Shown here: positions 1 to 8,741 of the stretch, one piece after another | How the letters are laid out: each line of letters opens with the position of its first letter | How positions within the stretch are numbered: position 1 is the first letter of the stretch | Notes under the pieces: model-generated | What the model was told of the DNA's origin: nothing | Database searches by the model: none | Seen by the model: the letters and a program-made list of their open reading frames with translations, nothing else | DNA from: Rhodopseudomonas palustris JSC-3b | Lineage (GTDB): Bacteria > Pseudomonadota > Alphaproteobacteria > Rhizobiales > Xanthobacteraceae | NCBI GenBank assembly: GCA_000504425.1 | Contig: KI632513.1 | Span: 2,688,069-2,752,068 of the forward strand | DNA length: 64,000 bases | Direction of reading: 5' to 3' | Translations under genes and position numbers: made by a program

Positions 1-417
1 GCTGATGGCGGGGTTCGGCAGATCGAATTGCATCGCGAGCGCGTGGTGTTGCGTCGTGCGGTGGCCGGCATGCAGATGGCGGTCAATGTACGGGTCAGCG
101 ATTTCGCCGGCGTCGAGCGTCGCCGCTTGGCCGATGGCGAGATGGTGCTGCTGGTGCATCGCGATCCATCGCTGTCGGTGCCGCTGTGCATCAGCGGCGA
201 CATCGATGAGATCGAAACGGCATGGCAGAACTGGAGCGAGCTGTTCGCGCTGCCGCAATTGCAGAAGGATGCCGACCGCGAACCGACGCCGCGCCGTCGC
301 CGTCGCAATGCGGTCAAGACGCGCCGTCCGCGCTTCCTGCTGCGTCGCAGGATCGGTGCGCTGCTCAATCCGGCCTCGATCTTCCGCGGCGAACGCGAGA
401 TCATCGCCCGCAACTAA
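1..417 (+). CDS. DUF6101-like hypothetical protein, 3' part only
   Basis: The frame is open from the first base of the window and ends at TAA 415-417, so only the C-terminal ~138 residues are seen. The visible part runs through RQIELHRERVVLRRAV, a region ending in LVHRDPSLSVPLCIS, and a very basic Arg-rich tail (about residues 95-120). From memory this resembles the DUF6101 family of Bradyrhizobiaceae, whose function is unknown. No catalytic motif or membrane segment is visible. The true start lies upstream of the window. The family name is tentative; that it is a real coding frame is well supported by codon pattern and by the hairpin that begins exactly at its stop codon. Confidence 0.55.
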   Translation, partial: ADGGVRQIELHRERVVLRRAVAGMQMAVNVRVSDFAGVERRRLADGEMVLLVHRDPSLSVPLCISGDIDEIETAWQNWSELFALPQLQKDADREPTPRRRRRNAVKTRRPRFLLRRRIGALLNPASIFRGEREIIARN

Positions 418-449
418 GCGGCAGGATCACCTGCCGCTTAGAGCTTTTT
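415..449 (+). terminator. Rho-independent terminator of the first gene
   Basis: A perfect 11-bp stem (TAAGCGGCAGG / CCTGCCGCTTA, loop ATCA, 415-440) starts at the stop codon and is followed by GAGCTTTTTC, giving a short T-run. Confidence 0.6.
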
Positions 450-480
450 CGGTTCTGATAGAATCAGAACCGAAGCTCTA
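439..480. repeat. Imperfect hairpin of the GGTTCTGAT...ATCAGAACC type
   Basis: The arms TAGAGCTT/AAGCTCTA and CGGTTCTGAT/ATCAGAACCG pair around a 3-nt loop, with a small bulge at 447-449. Related GGTTC/GAACC hairpins occur at 19893-19923 and 60578-60607, suggesting a dispersed family of intergenic palindromes. No transposase is attached. Confidence 0.5.
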
Positions 481-482
481 AT

Positions 483-543
483 TTATGCTTTGACGCGTTT
501 TCTTGACGCGAACCGGAATCCACTTCGCTGGAAAACGCTATAG
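483..543. repeat. Dispersed intergenic repeat, copy 1 (GACGCGTTTTCTT type)
   Basis: About 61 bp that match 3233-3293 at most positions, including TGACGCGTTTTCTT, ACGCGAACCGG, CCACTTCGCT and GAAAACGCTAT. Within it, GCGTTTTC and GAAAACGC are inverted, so it can fold as a hairpin. I recall this element as common between genes in Bradyrhizobiaceae. It is non-coding. Confidence 0.7.
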
Positions 544-592
544 CACCTGCAGCCTCGATTGAGTTAGCAGGAAGGCGCGGCCGGCACGCTCA

Positions 593-1528
593 TCAGAGCG
601 AGCGCAGCACCGCGTCAACCACGAGACCTGCGGTCAGCAGCAGACCGGCATCGCGGTTCGACTTGAACAGTTTCAGACACAGCGGCGAATTCTTGATATC
701 GAGCCGCACGATCTGATGCACCAGATGCGCCGCGAAGGCGGCGAGCCCGATCCAGGCCGGCCAGCCGGCATGAGCCATGAACAGCGCGCCGCCGATCAGC
801 AGCACCGCCAGGCTATACAGCACCGCCAGCGCGGCGTGGGTGCGCTCGCCGAATTTCAGCGCGGTCGATTTGATGCCGACCATCAGATCGTCTTCGGCAT
901 CCTGATGGGCGTAGATGGTGTCGTAGCCGATCACCCAGACGATCGAACCGGCATAGAGCAGCAACGCGGCGGGATCGATCCGCGCAAAGGTCGCGGCAAA
1001 GCCCATCAAGGCGCCCCAGGAGAAGGCGAGCCCGAGCACCACCTGCGGCCAATAGGTGATGCGCTTCATGAACGGATAGGCGGCGACGATGATCAGCGAG
1101 GCGATGCCGGTGGCGATCGCAAAGCCGTTGAACTGCAGCAGCACCACAAGGCCGATCAGGCATTGCAGCACCATGAACACCGCGGCCTGTTTGGCGGTGA
1201 CCAGGCCCGCCGGGATCGGCCGCGACTTGGTGCGCTCGACCTTGTCGTCGAGATCGCGGTCGGTGATGTCGTTCCAGGTGCAGCCGGCGCCGCGCATCAC
1301 GAACGCGCCGACGAAGAACAGCGCCGCAAACCACGGCAGCTGACTGACATTGCCGGCGACACCGGCGGCCAGCGCCGCCGACCACCAGCACGGCAGCAAC
1401 AACAGCCAGGAGCCGATCGGCCGATCGAAGCGCGCCAGTTGCAGATACGGCCGCGTCCATAGCGGGGCGTGGCTGTCGACCCAATTGCCCGTCGAATCCG
1501 CGACCCGTGGTGCTGCCTCGATGATCAT
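593..1528 (-). CDS. ubiA: 4-hydroxybenzoate polyprenyltransferase UbiA
   Basis: Membrane prenyltransferase that attaches the polyprenyl tail to 4-hydroxybenzoate in ubiquinone synthesis. The 311-residue protein carries both Asp-rich diphosphate/Mg-binding motifs: NDITDRDLD at residues 86-94 and YDTIYAHQDAEDD at about 202-214. It has the usual run of hydrophobic helices (about 8-9) and the family's normal length. The ATG at 1528 lies 6 nt after the stop of the small secreted-protein gene at 1535-2185 on the same strand, so the two are probably cotranscribed. The functional link between them is unknown. The divergent neighbour is rsmE. Confidence 0.93.
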   Translation of the reverse strand: MIIEAAPRVADSTGNWVDSHAPLWTRPYLQLARFDRPIGSWLLLLPCWWSAALAAGVAGNVSQLPWFAALFFVGAFVMRGAGCTWNDITDRDLDDKVERTKSRPIPAGLVTAKQAAVFMVLQCLIGLVVLLQFNGFAIATGIASLIIVAAYPFMKRITYWPQVVLGLAFSWGALMGFAATFARIDPAALLLYAGSIVWVIGYDTIYAHQDAEDDLMVGIKSTALKFGERTHAALAVLYSLAVLLIGGALFMAHAGWPAWIGLAAFAAHLVHQIVRLDIKNSPLCLKLFKSNRDAGLLLTAGLVVDAVLRSL

Positions 1529-1534
1529 GACTTG

Positions 1535-2185
1535 TTACCGCGCCAGAACGTTGCCGTTGAGAGTATCGAAAGTGCTGCCGCCGCTGCGCTTCGCCGTATT
1601 GGCTTCGGGCATCGTCGACGAGCCGAGCAGATCGCTGAAGCTCGGACCCGCCGGGCCGCGCTGTTGTTGCTGCGCCATGTTGCAGACCTTCTGCTGCATC
1701 TGCTCGGTGTTCTTGTGGCTGGCGCGCAATTGCTTGCCGATCTCGGCCGGAATGCCGCAGCGCGCGCTGTTGCCCTCAATGAACTTCAGCATCTTCAGCT
1801 CGGCCTGCGAGAAATTGCCGATCAGCTTGCACGCCTCGTCGGGCGGCGCGCGGCGCTCGCCGGCGGCCTTGATCGCCTTGCCGCGCTTTTCCGCTTCTTC
1901 GCGCAGCGGCAGAAACTTCTTCATGCAGTCGTCATCGCCGCCAGCCTGCTGCTGGCCGGGCGGCGGGCCGAACGCGCCGCCCCCCGCGACCGGAGGCGCC
2001 CCGGCCGACGGGAACCCGCTCGGCGGTGCGCCGATCGTTGCCGTCGGCGCGCCATTCACCGGTGGGAACGGCGAGGCGCTCTGATTGGGCAGCGGCGCGG
2101 GAAACGCGCCCTGCGCCAGCGCAGCGACGGTGGACGTAGCCAGTACCGCGAGCATCAACGGCAGGCTGAGATGGCGGATGGTCAA
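1535..2185 (-). CDS. Secreted Pro/Gly-rich hypothetical protein upstream of ubiA
   Basis: The chosen start is a TTG at about 2185 because a strong ribosome site, GGAGGAG, lies 5 nt upstream and the product then begins directly with a signal peptide (TIRHLSLPLMLAVLATS...ALAQ). The reading frame itself extends to 2272 without a better start. The mature ~190 residues have a Pro/Gly/Ala-rich linker, then a more ordered part with three Cys (DDDC, EACK, ARCG) and a fourth in KVCNMAQQQQ, compatible with periplasmic disulfides. I do not recognise a family with a known role. It is cotranscribed with ubiA. Confidence 0.7.
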   Translation of the reverse strand: MTIRHLSLPLMLAVLATSTVAALAQGAFPAPLPNQSASPFPPVNGAPTATIGAPPSGFPSAGAPPVAGGGAFGPPPGQQQAGGDDDCMKKFLPLREEAEKRGKAIKAAGERRAPPDEACKLIGNFSQAELKMLKFIEGNSARCGIPAEIGKQLRASHKNTEQMQQKVCNMAQQQQRGPAGPSFSDLLGSSTMPEANTAKRSGGSTFDTLNGNVLAR

Positions 2186-2400
2186 GGTTGCTCCTCCGGC
2201 AAGGTCGAGCCCCAGCTTTGCGAAAATCGCCGAGGGCGATGCGGCATCGAAACAATGCGGACCGTAATTCAAGGCCTTTTACGATTCCTGCGACGCCATA
2301 ACAACCCGCATAACAACCCGCCGATTGGGGCGACAGCACGACGCCCCGGCTGATAACCGTCTGGAAAAACCCGCGGATTGGGCTACAAGCCCGCGCAACC

Positions 2401-3171
2401 ATGGGTGTTTCAATGCCTCAGATCGAATTCCGCAGCCCCCGGCTGTATGTTGATGCGCCGCTTGCCGCCGGTATCGAGACGCCGCTGAACCGCGAGCAGG
2501 CCAATTATCTCGGCAACGTGCTGCGGCTCGGCCCGGGCGACACCATCCTGGCGTTCAACGGCCGCGACGGCGAATGGCAGGCGCGACTGGAAGGCGGCAA
2601 GCGCGTCGATCGGCTGATCCTGGTGGCGCAGACCCGGGCCCAGGACCGGCTGCCGAACCTGACCTATGTGTTCGCGCCGCTGAAACACGCCCGGCTCGAT
2701 TACATGGTGCAGAAGGCCGTGGAACTCGGCGCCGCCACCCTGATACCGGCACTGACCCGGTTCACCCAGGTCAGCCGGGTCAATACCGAGCGGATGCGCG
2801 CCAATGTCATCGAAGCCGCCGAGCAGTGCGGCATCCTCAGCATCGCCGCGGTCGAGGAGCCGGTCAAACTGGAGCGCTTCCTCAGCGTTCGCGACGGCCA
2901 GCGGCTTTTGGTATTCTGCGACGAGGCCGCCGATGTCGCCGATCCAGTGGCGGCGCTGACCGGCGCCGCGGCCCAGGCCACATCCGGCATCGACGTGCTG
3001 ATCGGCCCGGAAGGCGGCTTTGCCGAGGAGGAACGGGCGCTGCTGCTGAAGCAGCCGACCGTGCTGCGGCTGGCGCTCGGCCCCCGCATCATGCGCGCCG
3101 ATACTGCCGCGGTGGCGGCGCTGGCGCTGGTGCAGGCGGTGCTCGGCGACTGGCGCGCACCCTCCCCATAG
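2401..3171 (+). CDS. rsmE: 16S rRNA (uracil-1498-N3)-methyltransferase RsmE
   Basis: SPOUT-fold methyltransferase that methylates U1498 of 16S rRNA with S-adenosylmethionine. The 256-residue product has the family order: an N-terminal PUA-like RNA-binding part (about 1-80), then APLKHARLDYMVQKAVELG, the IEAAEQC motif, LIGPEGGF (about residue 200) and the knot signature LGPRIMRADTA near the C-terminus. It starts at ATG 2401 or at ATG 2413 (MPQIEF), which many homologues use. It is divergent from the secreted gene and ubiA. The upstream 215-bp gap holds a short direct repeat (ATAACAACCCGC twice, around 2297-2322) and no other gene. Confidence 0.93.
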   Translation: MGVSMPQIEFRSPRLYVDAPLAAGIETPLNREQANYLGNVLRLGPGDTILAFNGRDGEWQARLEGGKRVDRLILVAQTRAQDRLPNLTYVFAPLKHARLDYMVQKAVELGAATLIPALTRFTQVSRVNTERMRANVIEAAEQCGILSIAAVEEPVKLERFLSVRDGQRLLVFCDEAADVADPVAALTGAAAQATSGIDVLIGPEGGFAEEERALLLKQPTVLRLALGPRIMRADTAAVAALALVQAVLGDWRAPSP

Positions 3172-3232
3172 CTTGACGCTGCCTTAGCCGGGCGCGCTTC
3201 GGCTCGGACGAACTCCGAACGATGGGCTAACC

Positions 3233-3293
3233 TTATGTTCTGACGCGTTTTCTTAACGCGAACCGGCAGCCACTTCGCTCGAAAACGCTATGA
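3233..3293. repeat. Dispersed intergenic repeat, copy 2
   Basis: Second copy of the element at 483-543, offset by 2750 bp, with a handful of substitutions. It lies between rsmE and hisZ and could affect the hisZ leader. Confidence 0.7.
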
Positions 3294-3377
3294 GACCTAG
3301 CCCAATCGGTGGTCGAAACTGTCGTGCGGCCATGCTAAGGGCTGCGCCGACCTTGGGAAATCGCCACGCTGGACTGA

Positions 3378-4547
3378 ATGATGACTGAAACCGCCGCCCT
3401 TCGCGCGACCGGAACCGCCGCATGGGCGGATGCACTGCTCACCTCGTTCGGGCAAGCCGGCTATCGCCACGCCCACCCGGCGATTCTGCAGCCCGCAGAA
3501 CCGTTTCTCGACCTGTCCGGCGAGGATATCCGCAGGAGCCTGTATCTCACCACCGATCCCGGCGGCGAGGAACTGTGCCTACGGCCCGACCTGACCATTC
3601 CGGTGGCGCGCGACTATCTGGCTTCGGCGCAGGCCGGCCAGCCGGCCGGGTTCTGCTATCTCGGCCCGGTGTTCCGCTATCGCGGCGGCAAAACCAGCGA
3701 ATTCCTGCAGGCCGGGGTTGAATCGTTCGGCCGCCAGGACCGCGCCGCTGCCGACGCCGAAATGCTGGCGCTGGCGCTGCAAGCCACCACCGCCTGCGGC
3801 CTGACCGAGATCGACATCCGCACCGGCGACGTGGCGCTGTTCACCGCGCTGCTCGACGCGCTCGACCTGGTGCCGGCATGGCGGCGCCGGCTGATGAAGG
3901 ATTTTAACCGCAAGGCCGATCTCGCCCAGGATCTTGGCCGGCTGACGCTCGCCACCTCGGCGAGCCGCAACGAATATGAAGGCGTGCTGGCGGCGCTGGC
4001 CGGCTCCGACCGCAAGGCGGCGCTGGCGCTGGTCACCGACCTGATGTCAATCGCGGGCGCCACCACGCTCGGCGGCCGCACGGTCGCCGAAATCGCCGAT
4101 CGCTTCCTGGAACAATCGACGCTGAAAAGCGGCACGCTGCCGCGCGAGACGCTCGACAAGCTGCAGCGCTTCCTGGCGATCGCCGGTTCGCCGCAGGAGG
4201 CGCTTGCGCAATTGCGCGCGCTGGCCGCCGACGCCAAGCTCGCGATCGGCCCGGCGATCGATCAGTTCGAAAGCCGGATCGGTTTTATGCAGAGCCGCGG
4301 CATCGATATCGGCGCCACCCGGTTCTCGACCTCGTTCGGCCGCGGTGTCGATTACTACACCGGCTTTGAATTCGAGCTGCACCGCAAGGACAATGGCGAC
4401 GCACCGCTGGTCGCAGGCGGCCGCTATGACGGGCTGATGACCCAGCTCGGCGCGCCGGAACCGATTCCGGCCGTCGGCTTCGCGATCTGGATCGAAGCGC
4501 TGACCAAGTCCGGCCCCGCAACCTCTGTCGCCGGGAGCGCATCATGA
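3378..4547 (+). CDS. hisZ: ATP phosphoribosyltransferase regulatory subunit HisZ
   Basis: HisZ is a histidyl-tRNA-synthetase paralogue that partners HisG in the first step of histidine synthesis. The 389 residues show the class II synthetase-like core: [11 protein letters not shown] (68-78), [14 protein letters not shown] (96-109), QAGVE, and the late [13 protein letters not shown] stretch (about 323-335). There is no C-terminal anticodon-binding domain, which separates HisZ from HisS. Two consecutive ATGs at 3378 and 3381 can start it. It overlaps hisG by 4 nt (ATGA), so the two are translationally coupled. That hisG follows directly is strong contextual support. Confidence 0.92.
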   Translation: MMTETAALRATGTAAWADALLTSFGQAGYRHAHPAILQPAEPFLDLSGEDIRRSLYLTTDPGGEELCLRPDLTIPVARDYLASAQAGQPAGFCYLGPVFRYRGGKTSEFLQAGVESFGRQDRAAADAEMLALALQATTACGLTEIDIRTGDVALFTALLDALDLVPAWRRRLMKDFNRKADLAQDLGRLTLATSASRNEYEGVLAALAGSDRKAALALVTDLMSIAGATTLGGRTVAEIADRFLEQSTLKSGTLPRETLDKLQRFLAIAGSPQEALAQLRALAADAKLAIGPAIDQFESRIGFMQSRGIDIGATRFSTSFGRGVDYYTGFEFELHRKDNGDAPLVAGGRYDGLMTQLGAPEPIPAVGFAIWIEALTKSGPATSVAGSAS

Positions 4548-5521
4548 CCTCGCCTTTCGTTCTCGCCGTTCCCTCCAAGGGCCGCCTGCAAGAAAACGCC
4601 GAAAACTTCTTCGCGCGCGCTGGCCTGAACCTGACCAAGCCCGGCGGCGCCCGTGACTATCGCGGCACCATTCCGGGGCTCGACAATGTCGAGGTCGCCT
4701 ATCTGTCGGCCAGCGAGATCGCCGCCAATCTGGCGCGCGGCACCGTGCATTTCGGCGTCACCGGCGAAGACCTGATCCGCGAGAGCATTGTGGATGCCGA
4801 CAAGCGCGTCGCCTTGATCGAGGGCCTCGGCTTTGGCCGCGCCGACGTGGTGGTGGCGGTGCCGCAGGCCTGGATCGATGTCCGCACCATGGCCGATCTC
4901 GACGACGTCACCACCGGCTTCCGTGCCCAGCACAACCGGCGGATGCGGGTCGCGACCAAATACATCAATCTGACCCGCAACTTCTTCGCCTCGCACGGCA
5001 TCGTCGATTACCGGATCGTGGAAAGCGCCGGCGCCACCGAGGGCGCGCCTGCGGTCGGCACCGCCGAGCTGATCGTGGACATCACCACCACCGGCGCGAC
5101 GCTGGCCGCCAACGGCCTGCGCGTGCTCGATGACGGCGTGATGCTGAAAAGCCAGGCCAATCTGGTCGCTTCGCGCGATGCCGATTGGAACGACGACACC
5201 CGCGAGACCGCGCGCGTCATTCTCGACCACATCGCCTCGCGCGCCCGCGCCAGCAAATACAAGGAAGTGCGCACGCGGTTCGCTGGCTGCAACGACGCCC
5301 TGCTCACTGAGGCGCACAGCCGGTTCGGCGTGGTGTCGCCGTTCGGCGGCCCGACCTCGTCGGGCATGCTGACGCTGCACTGCCCGCCGGCGCAGCTCTA
5401 TGGCCTGTCGAGCTTCCTGCGGCAGCACGGCGCCGACACGGTGTCGGTGGTGTCGCTGGATTATGTGATGGACCGCGAGAACCCGCTATTTGCCAAGCTC
5501 GCGGCGTTTTTGCAGGCGTGA
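4544..5521 (+). CDS. hisG: ATP phosphoribosyltransferase HisG (apparently long form)
   Basis: Joins ATP and PRPP to make phosphoribosyl-ATP, committing flux to histidine. The VPSKGRLQ opening, VTGEDLI and the PRPP-binding [15 protein letters not shown] stretch (about 178-192) are clear. At 325 residues it is much longer than the short HisG (~210) that normally needs HisZ. The last ~100 residues, with a [16 protein letters not shown] helix and HGADTVSVV strand, look like the ACT-like histidine-binding domain of long-form HisG. It is coupled to hisZ by an ATGA overlap. HisZ plus an extended HisG is unusual and is discussed in the findings. Confidence 0.93.
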   Translation: MTSPFVLAVPSKGRLQENAENFFARAGLNLTKPGGARDYRGTIPGLDNVEVAYLSASEIAANLARGTVHFGVTGEDLIRESIVDADKRVALIEGLGFGRADVVVAVPQAWIDVRTMADLDDVTTGFRAQHNRRMRVATKYINLTRNFFASHGIVDYRIVESAGATEGAPAVGTAELIVDITTTGATLAANGLRVLDDGVMLKSQANLVASRDADWNDDTRETARVILDHIASRARASKYKEVRTRFAGCNDALLTEAHSRFGVVSPFGGPTSSGMLTLHCPPAQLYGLSSFLRQHGADTVSVVSLDYVMDRENPLFAKLAAFLQA

Positions 5522-5625
5522 GCCACCAATTCTCGCGCCCAGACCGCCATGGCGACAGGCTGCGGCCGGTGCCATATAGTGCTGTGTGATCAACTCGCTG
5601 ACGAGATGCGCCTGGGACCCGATCG

Positions 5626-6660
5626 ATGACGCTTGCTGTTGACCCCTCCGGCCGGCAGACGGCAGCGCCGGAGCAATCGCTGTATCTGGTGGTGCCGCTC
5701 TACAATGAAGCGGCGGGGCTGCGGCAATTGCACGAACGGTTGCAGGCGCTGGCCACCACGCTGCAGCAGCGCTACCGGCTGCGCTGCGAGGTGATCTATG
5801 TCGATGACGGCAGCGCCGACGACACGCTGGTGATCGCCCGCGGCCTGCCCGCCGCGCCGGCGCTCGACGTGCAGGTGGTGTCGCTGTCGCGCAATTTCGG
5901 CAAGGAAGCAGCGCTGATGGCCGGGCTCGATTATGCCGGCAATGGCGCGGTGCTGTTCATGGACGGCGACGGCCAGCATCCGCCGGCGCTGGTCGAGCAG
6001 CTGGTGCAGCATTGGCTGGTCGATGGCTATGACGTGGTCTACACCGCCAAGGCCCATCGCGATAACGAATCCTGGGCGCGGCGCACCGCGGTGCGCGGCT
6101 TCTACGCGCTGATCAATTGGGGCGCCCGGCAAAAGATCCCCGAGGATGCCGGCGATTTCCGGCTGCTGTCGCCGCGCGCCACCGCGGCGCTGCGGCAATT
6201 GCCGGAGCGCAACCGCTTCTTCAAGGGCCTGGCGAGCTGGATCGGCTTCCGCCAGATCCGGGTCGATTACGAGCCGGAGCCGCGCGCGCACGGCATCACC
6301 TCGTTCAACGCCGCGCGGCTGATCGGACTGTCGATCGAAGGGCTGACCTCGTTTTCGGTGGCGCCGCTGCGCATCGCCAGCGCGCTCGGCGTGTTACTGG
6401 CGCTCGGCGCGTTCCTGTTCGGCATCTCGATCCTGTGGGAGACCTGGATCGACGGCAAATCGGTGCCGGGCTATCCGTCGCTGATCGTCGGCATGATGAC
6501 GATCGGCGGCGTGCAGCTGCTGATGATCGGCATCGTCGGCGAATATATCGGCAAGATCCTGTCCGAGCTGAAAGCGCGGCCGATCTACTTCGTCGCCGAA
6601 CACAATGTGCGCCGCGCCGGCCCCGACGCCGCCAGCGGCGAGCGGACCGCCGCCGAATGA
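5626..6660 (+). CDS. Family 2 glycosyltransferase, GtrB/DPM1-like, membrane anchored
   Basis: Likely transfers a sugar from a nucleotide donor to a polyprenyl phosphate on the cytoplasmic face. The GT-A domain shows VVPLYNEA (about residues 22-29), YVDDGSADDT, LSRNFGKEAAL and the metal-binding FMDGDGQHPP. Two hydrophobic helices near 245-270 and 285-315 match the C-terminal anchor of GtrB/ArnC-type enzymes. Its stop overlaps the next gene's start as ATGA (6657-6660), so it is coupled to a YdjC-type deacetylase. The sugar and lipid are not readable from sequence. Substrate assignment is open, family assignment is firm. Confidence 0.85.
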   Translation: MTLAVDPSGRQTAAPEQSLYLVVPLYNEAAGLRQLHERLQALATTLQQRYRLRCEVIYVDDGSADDTLVIARGLPAAPALDVQVVSLSRNFGKEAALMAGLDYAGNGAVLFMDGDGQHPPALVEQLVQHWLVDGYDVVYTAKAHRDNESWARRTAVRGFYALINWGARQKIPEDAGDFRLLSPRATAALRQLPERNRFFKGLASWIGFRQIRVDYEPEPRAHGITSFNAARLIGLSIEGLTSFSVAPLRIASALGVLLALGAFLFGISILWETWIDGKSVPGYPSLIVGMMTIGGVQLLMIGIVGEYIGKILSELKARPIYFVAEHNVRRAGPDAASGERTAAE

Positions 6661-7499
6661 GCGAGGCCGGGCCGCGCCGCATCTGGCTGTGCGCCGACGA
6701 TTACGGCATCAGCCCCGGCGTTAATCGCGCGATCCGCGAATTGCTGACCATGGGCCGCATCAACGCCACCTCGGTGATGATGGTCGGCCCGGCGATCGGC
6801 CGCGATGAAGTCAAAGCGCTGACCACCGCCGCCGAGGCCCAGCCCGGCGCCGCGATCGGCCTGCACGTCACCCTGACCGCGCCGTTCTATCCGCTCAGCC
6901 TGCATTTTGCGCCGCTGGCGGGCGGCATGTTTCTGCCGCTGGCGAAAAAGCTGCAATCGAGTTTGCTGCGCCGCTACGACCGCGAGATCGTGCGCGCCGA
7001 GATCGCTGCGCAGCTCGCCGCGTTCAAGGAGGCGTTCGGCCGGCCGCCGGACTATGTCGACGGCCATCAGCATGTGCAGCTGTTTCCGCAGATCCGCGAC
7101 GCTTTCCTCTCCGCAGTGCAGCGCGCCGCACCGCACGCCTGGGTGCGGCAATGCGGGCGCAACCAGGCGCTGACCCGGCGACTGAGTCAGCCGAAGGCGC
7201 TTTTACTCGATAGTCTGAGCGTGCAGTTTCGCGCCCGCGCCAAGCGCGCCGGCATCGCATTCAATCCGGGCTTTGCCGGCGCCTATGACTTTGGCCGCAC
7301 CAGCGATTTCGGCGTTCACATGCGCAGCTTCCTGGACGGGCTGCCCGATGGTGGCCTAGTGATGTGTCACCCGGGTTATGTCGATCAGACGCTGATCAGC
7401 CTCGACCCGGTGACCGACCAGCGCGAACGCGAACTGGCCTATCTCGCCGGCGATGCGTTTTTGCAGCTGCTCGCCGAGCAGCAGGTCCGGCTCAGCTAG
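6657..7499 (+). CDS. ChbG/YdjC-family (HpnK-like) carbohydrate deacetylase
   Basis: The start is ATG 6657, overlapping the glycosyltransferase stop. An in-frame extension far upstream is only the shadow of that gene. The 280-residue product has the metal-site motifs of the family: LCADDYGIS near residue 10, DGHQHVQLFP around residue 135, and a late VMCHPGY. These enzymes remove acetyl groups from N-acetylated sugars; HpnK is a member found with hopanoid genes. Coupling with a polyprenyl-phosphate glycosyltransferase suggests successive steps: load a lipid with an acetamido sugar, then deacetylate it. The substrate is not established. No hopanoid gene is visible in this window. Confidence 0.8.
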   Translation: MSEAGPRRIWLCADDYGISPGVNRAIRELLTMGRINATSVMMVGPAIGRDEVKALTTAAEAQPGAAIGLHVTLTAPFYPLSLHFAPLAGGMFLPLAKKLQSSLLRRYDREIVRAEIAAQLAAFKEAFGRPPDYVDGHQHVQLFPQIRDAFLSAVQRAAPHAWVRQCGRNQALTRRLSQPKALLLDSLSVQFRARAKRAGIAFNPGFAGAYDFGRTSDFGVHMRSFLDGLPDGGLVMCHPGYVDQTLISLDPVTDQRERELAYLAGDAFLQLLAEQQVRLS

Positions 7500-7644
7500 C
7501 GACCGGCAACGGCCGGGTTCGCCTACCAAAATTTAATGAACAGCCACACTTCTGGCGCGCGCAGCGGCGATTACATTGTGAAGCGCGCCGCATGCGCTGT
7601 CCGACGATAGCGCGCGGCGGTGACACGTTGTCGTGGAGAACAAG

Positions 7645-8478
7645 ATGACCCCGCAAGAACGTCAGTTGATCGACGAGCTGTTTGAGCGGCTCGCCCGCGT
7701 CGAGAACGCGACGCGCGACCGCGAGGCCGCTGCCGCGATCGCCGAGGGACTGCGGTACGCGCCGAACGCGGTCTATACGCTGGTGCAGACCGTGCTGTTG
7801 CAGGACGAGGCGCTGAAGCGCGCCGATGCGCGCATCAAGGAACTGGAAGCCGGCCCCGCGCCGCAGCAGCCCGAGCACGGCGGCAGCTTCCTCGACACCA
7901 TGCGCTCGACGCTGTTTGGCGGCGGCGAGCAGCCGCGCAGCTCGGTGCCCAATGTTCGCCCGAGCAATGATGGCGGCCGGCCGGCCTGGAACACCGGGCA
8001 GGTGCTGCCGCAGGGCGGCCCCACGGGCGGCTTTGGCCAGGGTGGCATGGGACAGGGCGGCATGGGCCAGGGTGGTTTTGGACAGGGCGCGGGCCCGTTC
8101 GGCCAGCAGGCCGCCGGCGGTGGCGGCGGCTCGTTCCTCGGCACCGCGGCTGCGGCCGCGGCTGGCGTGATCGGCGGTTCGCTGCTGCTGTCGAGCATCC
8201 GCGGCATGATGGGCGGCGGCGAAGGCGGCCACCAGCAGAGCTTTGGCGATGCGCAGGCCGGTGGCGGTGGCGTTGGCCCGTGGGGCTCGTCGTCCGGTTC
8301 GGGCGGTGATCTCGCCCGCGACGCTGGCCTCAACGACATCGGCTCGTCGGGCGGCCGCGGCGGCGAAGATAGTTCGCGCGCCGGCCTGGTCGACCAGGGC
8401 TCTTATGACCAGGCGTCCTACGATGACGACCCGGGCTTTGATGATTTCGACGACGGCGGCGACAGCGACTACGCCTAA
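7645..8478 (+). CDS. DUF2076 domain protein with Gly/Gln-rich middle and acidic tail
   Basis: The start ATG 7645 (MTPQERQLIDELFERL) is preceded by GGAG at 7-nt spacing and is the usual DUF2076 start. A GTG at 7633 in frame is less likely. Residues 1-80 are a helical N-terminal part. Then comes a low-complexity Gly/Gln/Met region (about 130-165, repeats of GQGGMGQGG), a hydrophobic Ala-rich segment with LGTAAAAAAGVIGGSLL that may touch a membrane, another Gly/Ser stretch, and an Asp-rich C-terminus (YDDDPGFDDFDDGGDSDYA). Function unknown; members are described as periplasmic ligand-binding-like sensors. No clear signal peptide is visible. It ends just before a strong terminator. Confidence 0.82.
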   Translation: MTPQERQLIDELFERLARVENATRDREAAAAIAEGLRYAPNAVYTLVQTVLLQDEALKRADARIKELEAGPAPQQPEHGGSFLDTMRSTLFGGGEQPRSSVPNVRPSNDGGRPAWNTGQVLPQGGPTGGFGQGGMGQGGMGQGGFGQGAGPFGQQAAGGGGGSFLGTAAAAAAGVIGGSLLLSSIRGMMGGGEGGHQQSFGDAQAGGGGVGPWGSSSGSGGDLARDAGLNDIGSSGGRGGEDSSRAGLVDQGSYDQASYDDDPGFDDFDDGGDSDYA

Positions 8479-8498
8479 ACGTCACTACTCACCACCGC

Positions 8499-8530
8499 AA
8501 CGGCCGCCGATTTCGGCGGCCGTTGTCGTT
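8499..8530 (+). terminator. Terminator of the DUF2076 gene
   Basis: AACGGCCGCCGA pairs with TCGGCGGCCGTT (8499-8524) around a 2-nt loop and is followed by GTCGTT, a weak T-rich tail. Confidence 0.6.
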
Positions 8531-8532
8531 AG

Positions 8533-8685
8533 TAATACCAACGGCTCCTACCATTGACTCGTCATGCCCGCGCTTGTCGCGGGCATCCACGTCTTGAAAG
8601 CGCGGCAAGATCAAAGACGTGGATGGGCGGGGCGAAGCCCGGCCATGACGTGCGGAGTGGTTGGTATCAATTGCCGTTGGTATAA
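8533..8685. mobile_element. MITE-like palindromic element with 11-bp terminal inverted repeats
   Basis: ATACCAACGGC (8535-8545) and its exact reverse complement GCCGTTGGTAT (8673-8683) bound ~150 bp with internal palindromes (CATGCCCGCGCTTG...CGCGGGCATCCACG and CCCGGCCATGACG). The interior is closely repeated at 29282-29394 and its GTCATGGCCGGG arm recurs at 21319-21351. It encodes nothing and looks non-autonomous. It lies between DUF2076 and the L,D-transpeptidase gene, downstream of both. Confidence 0.6.
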
Positions 8686-8741
8686 GACGTCGATGCTAGA
8701 GACCTAGCGCGGACATGACGGCTCATGAGTTGGAGCCGTGA

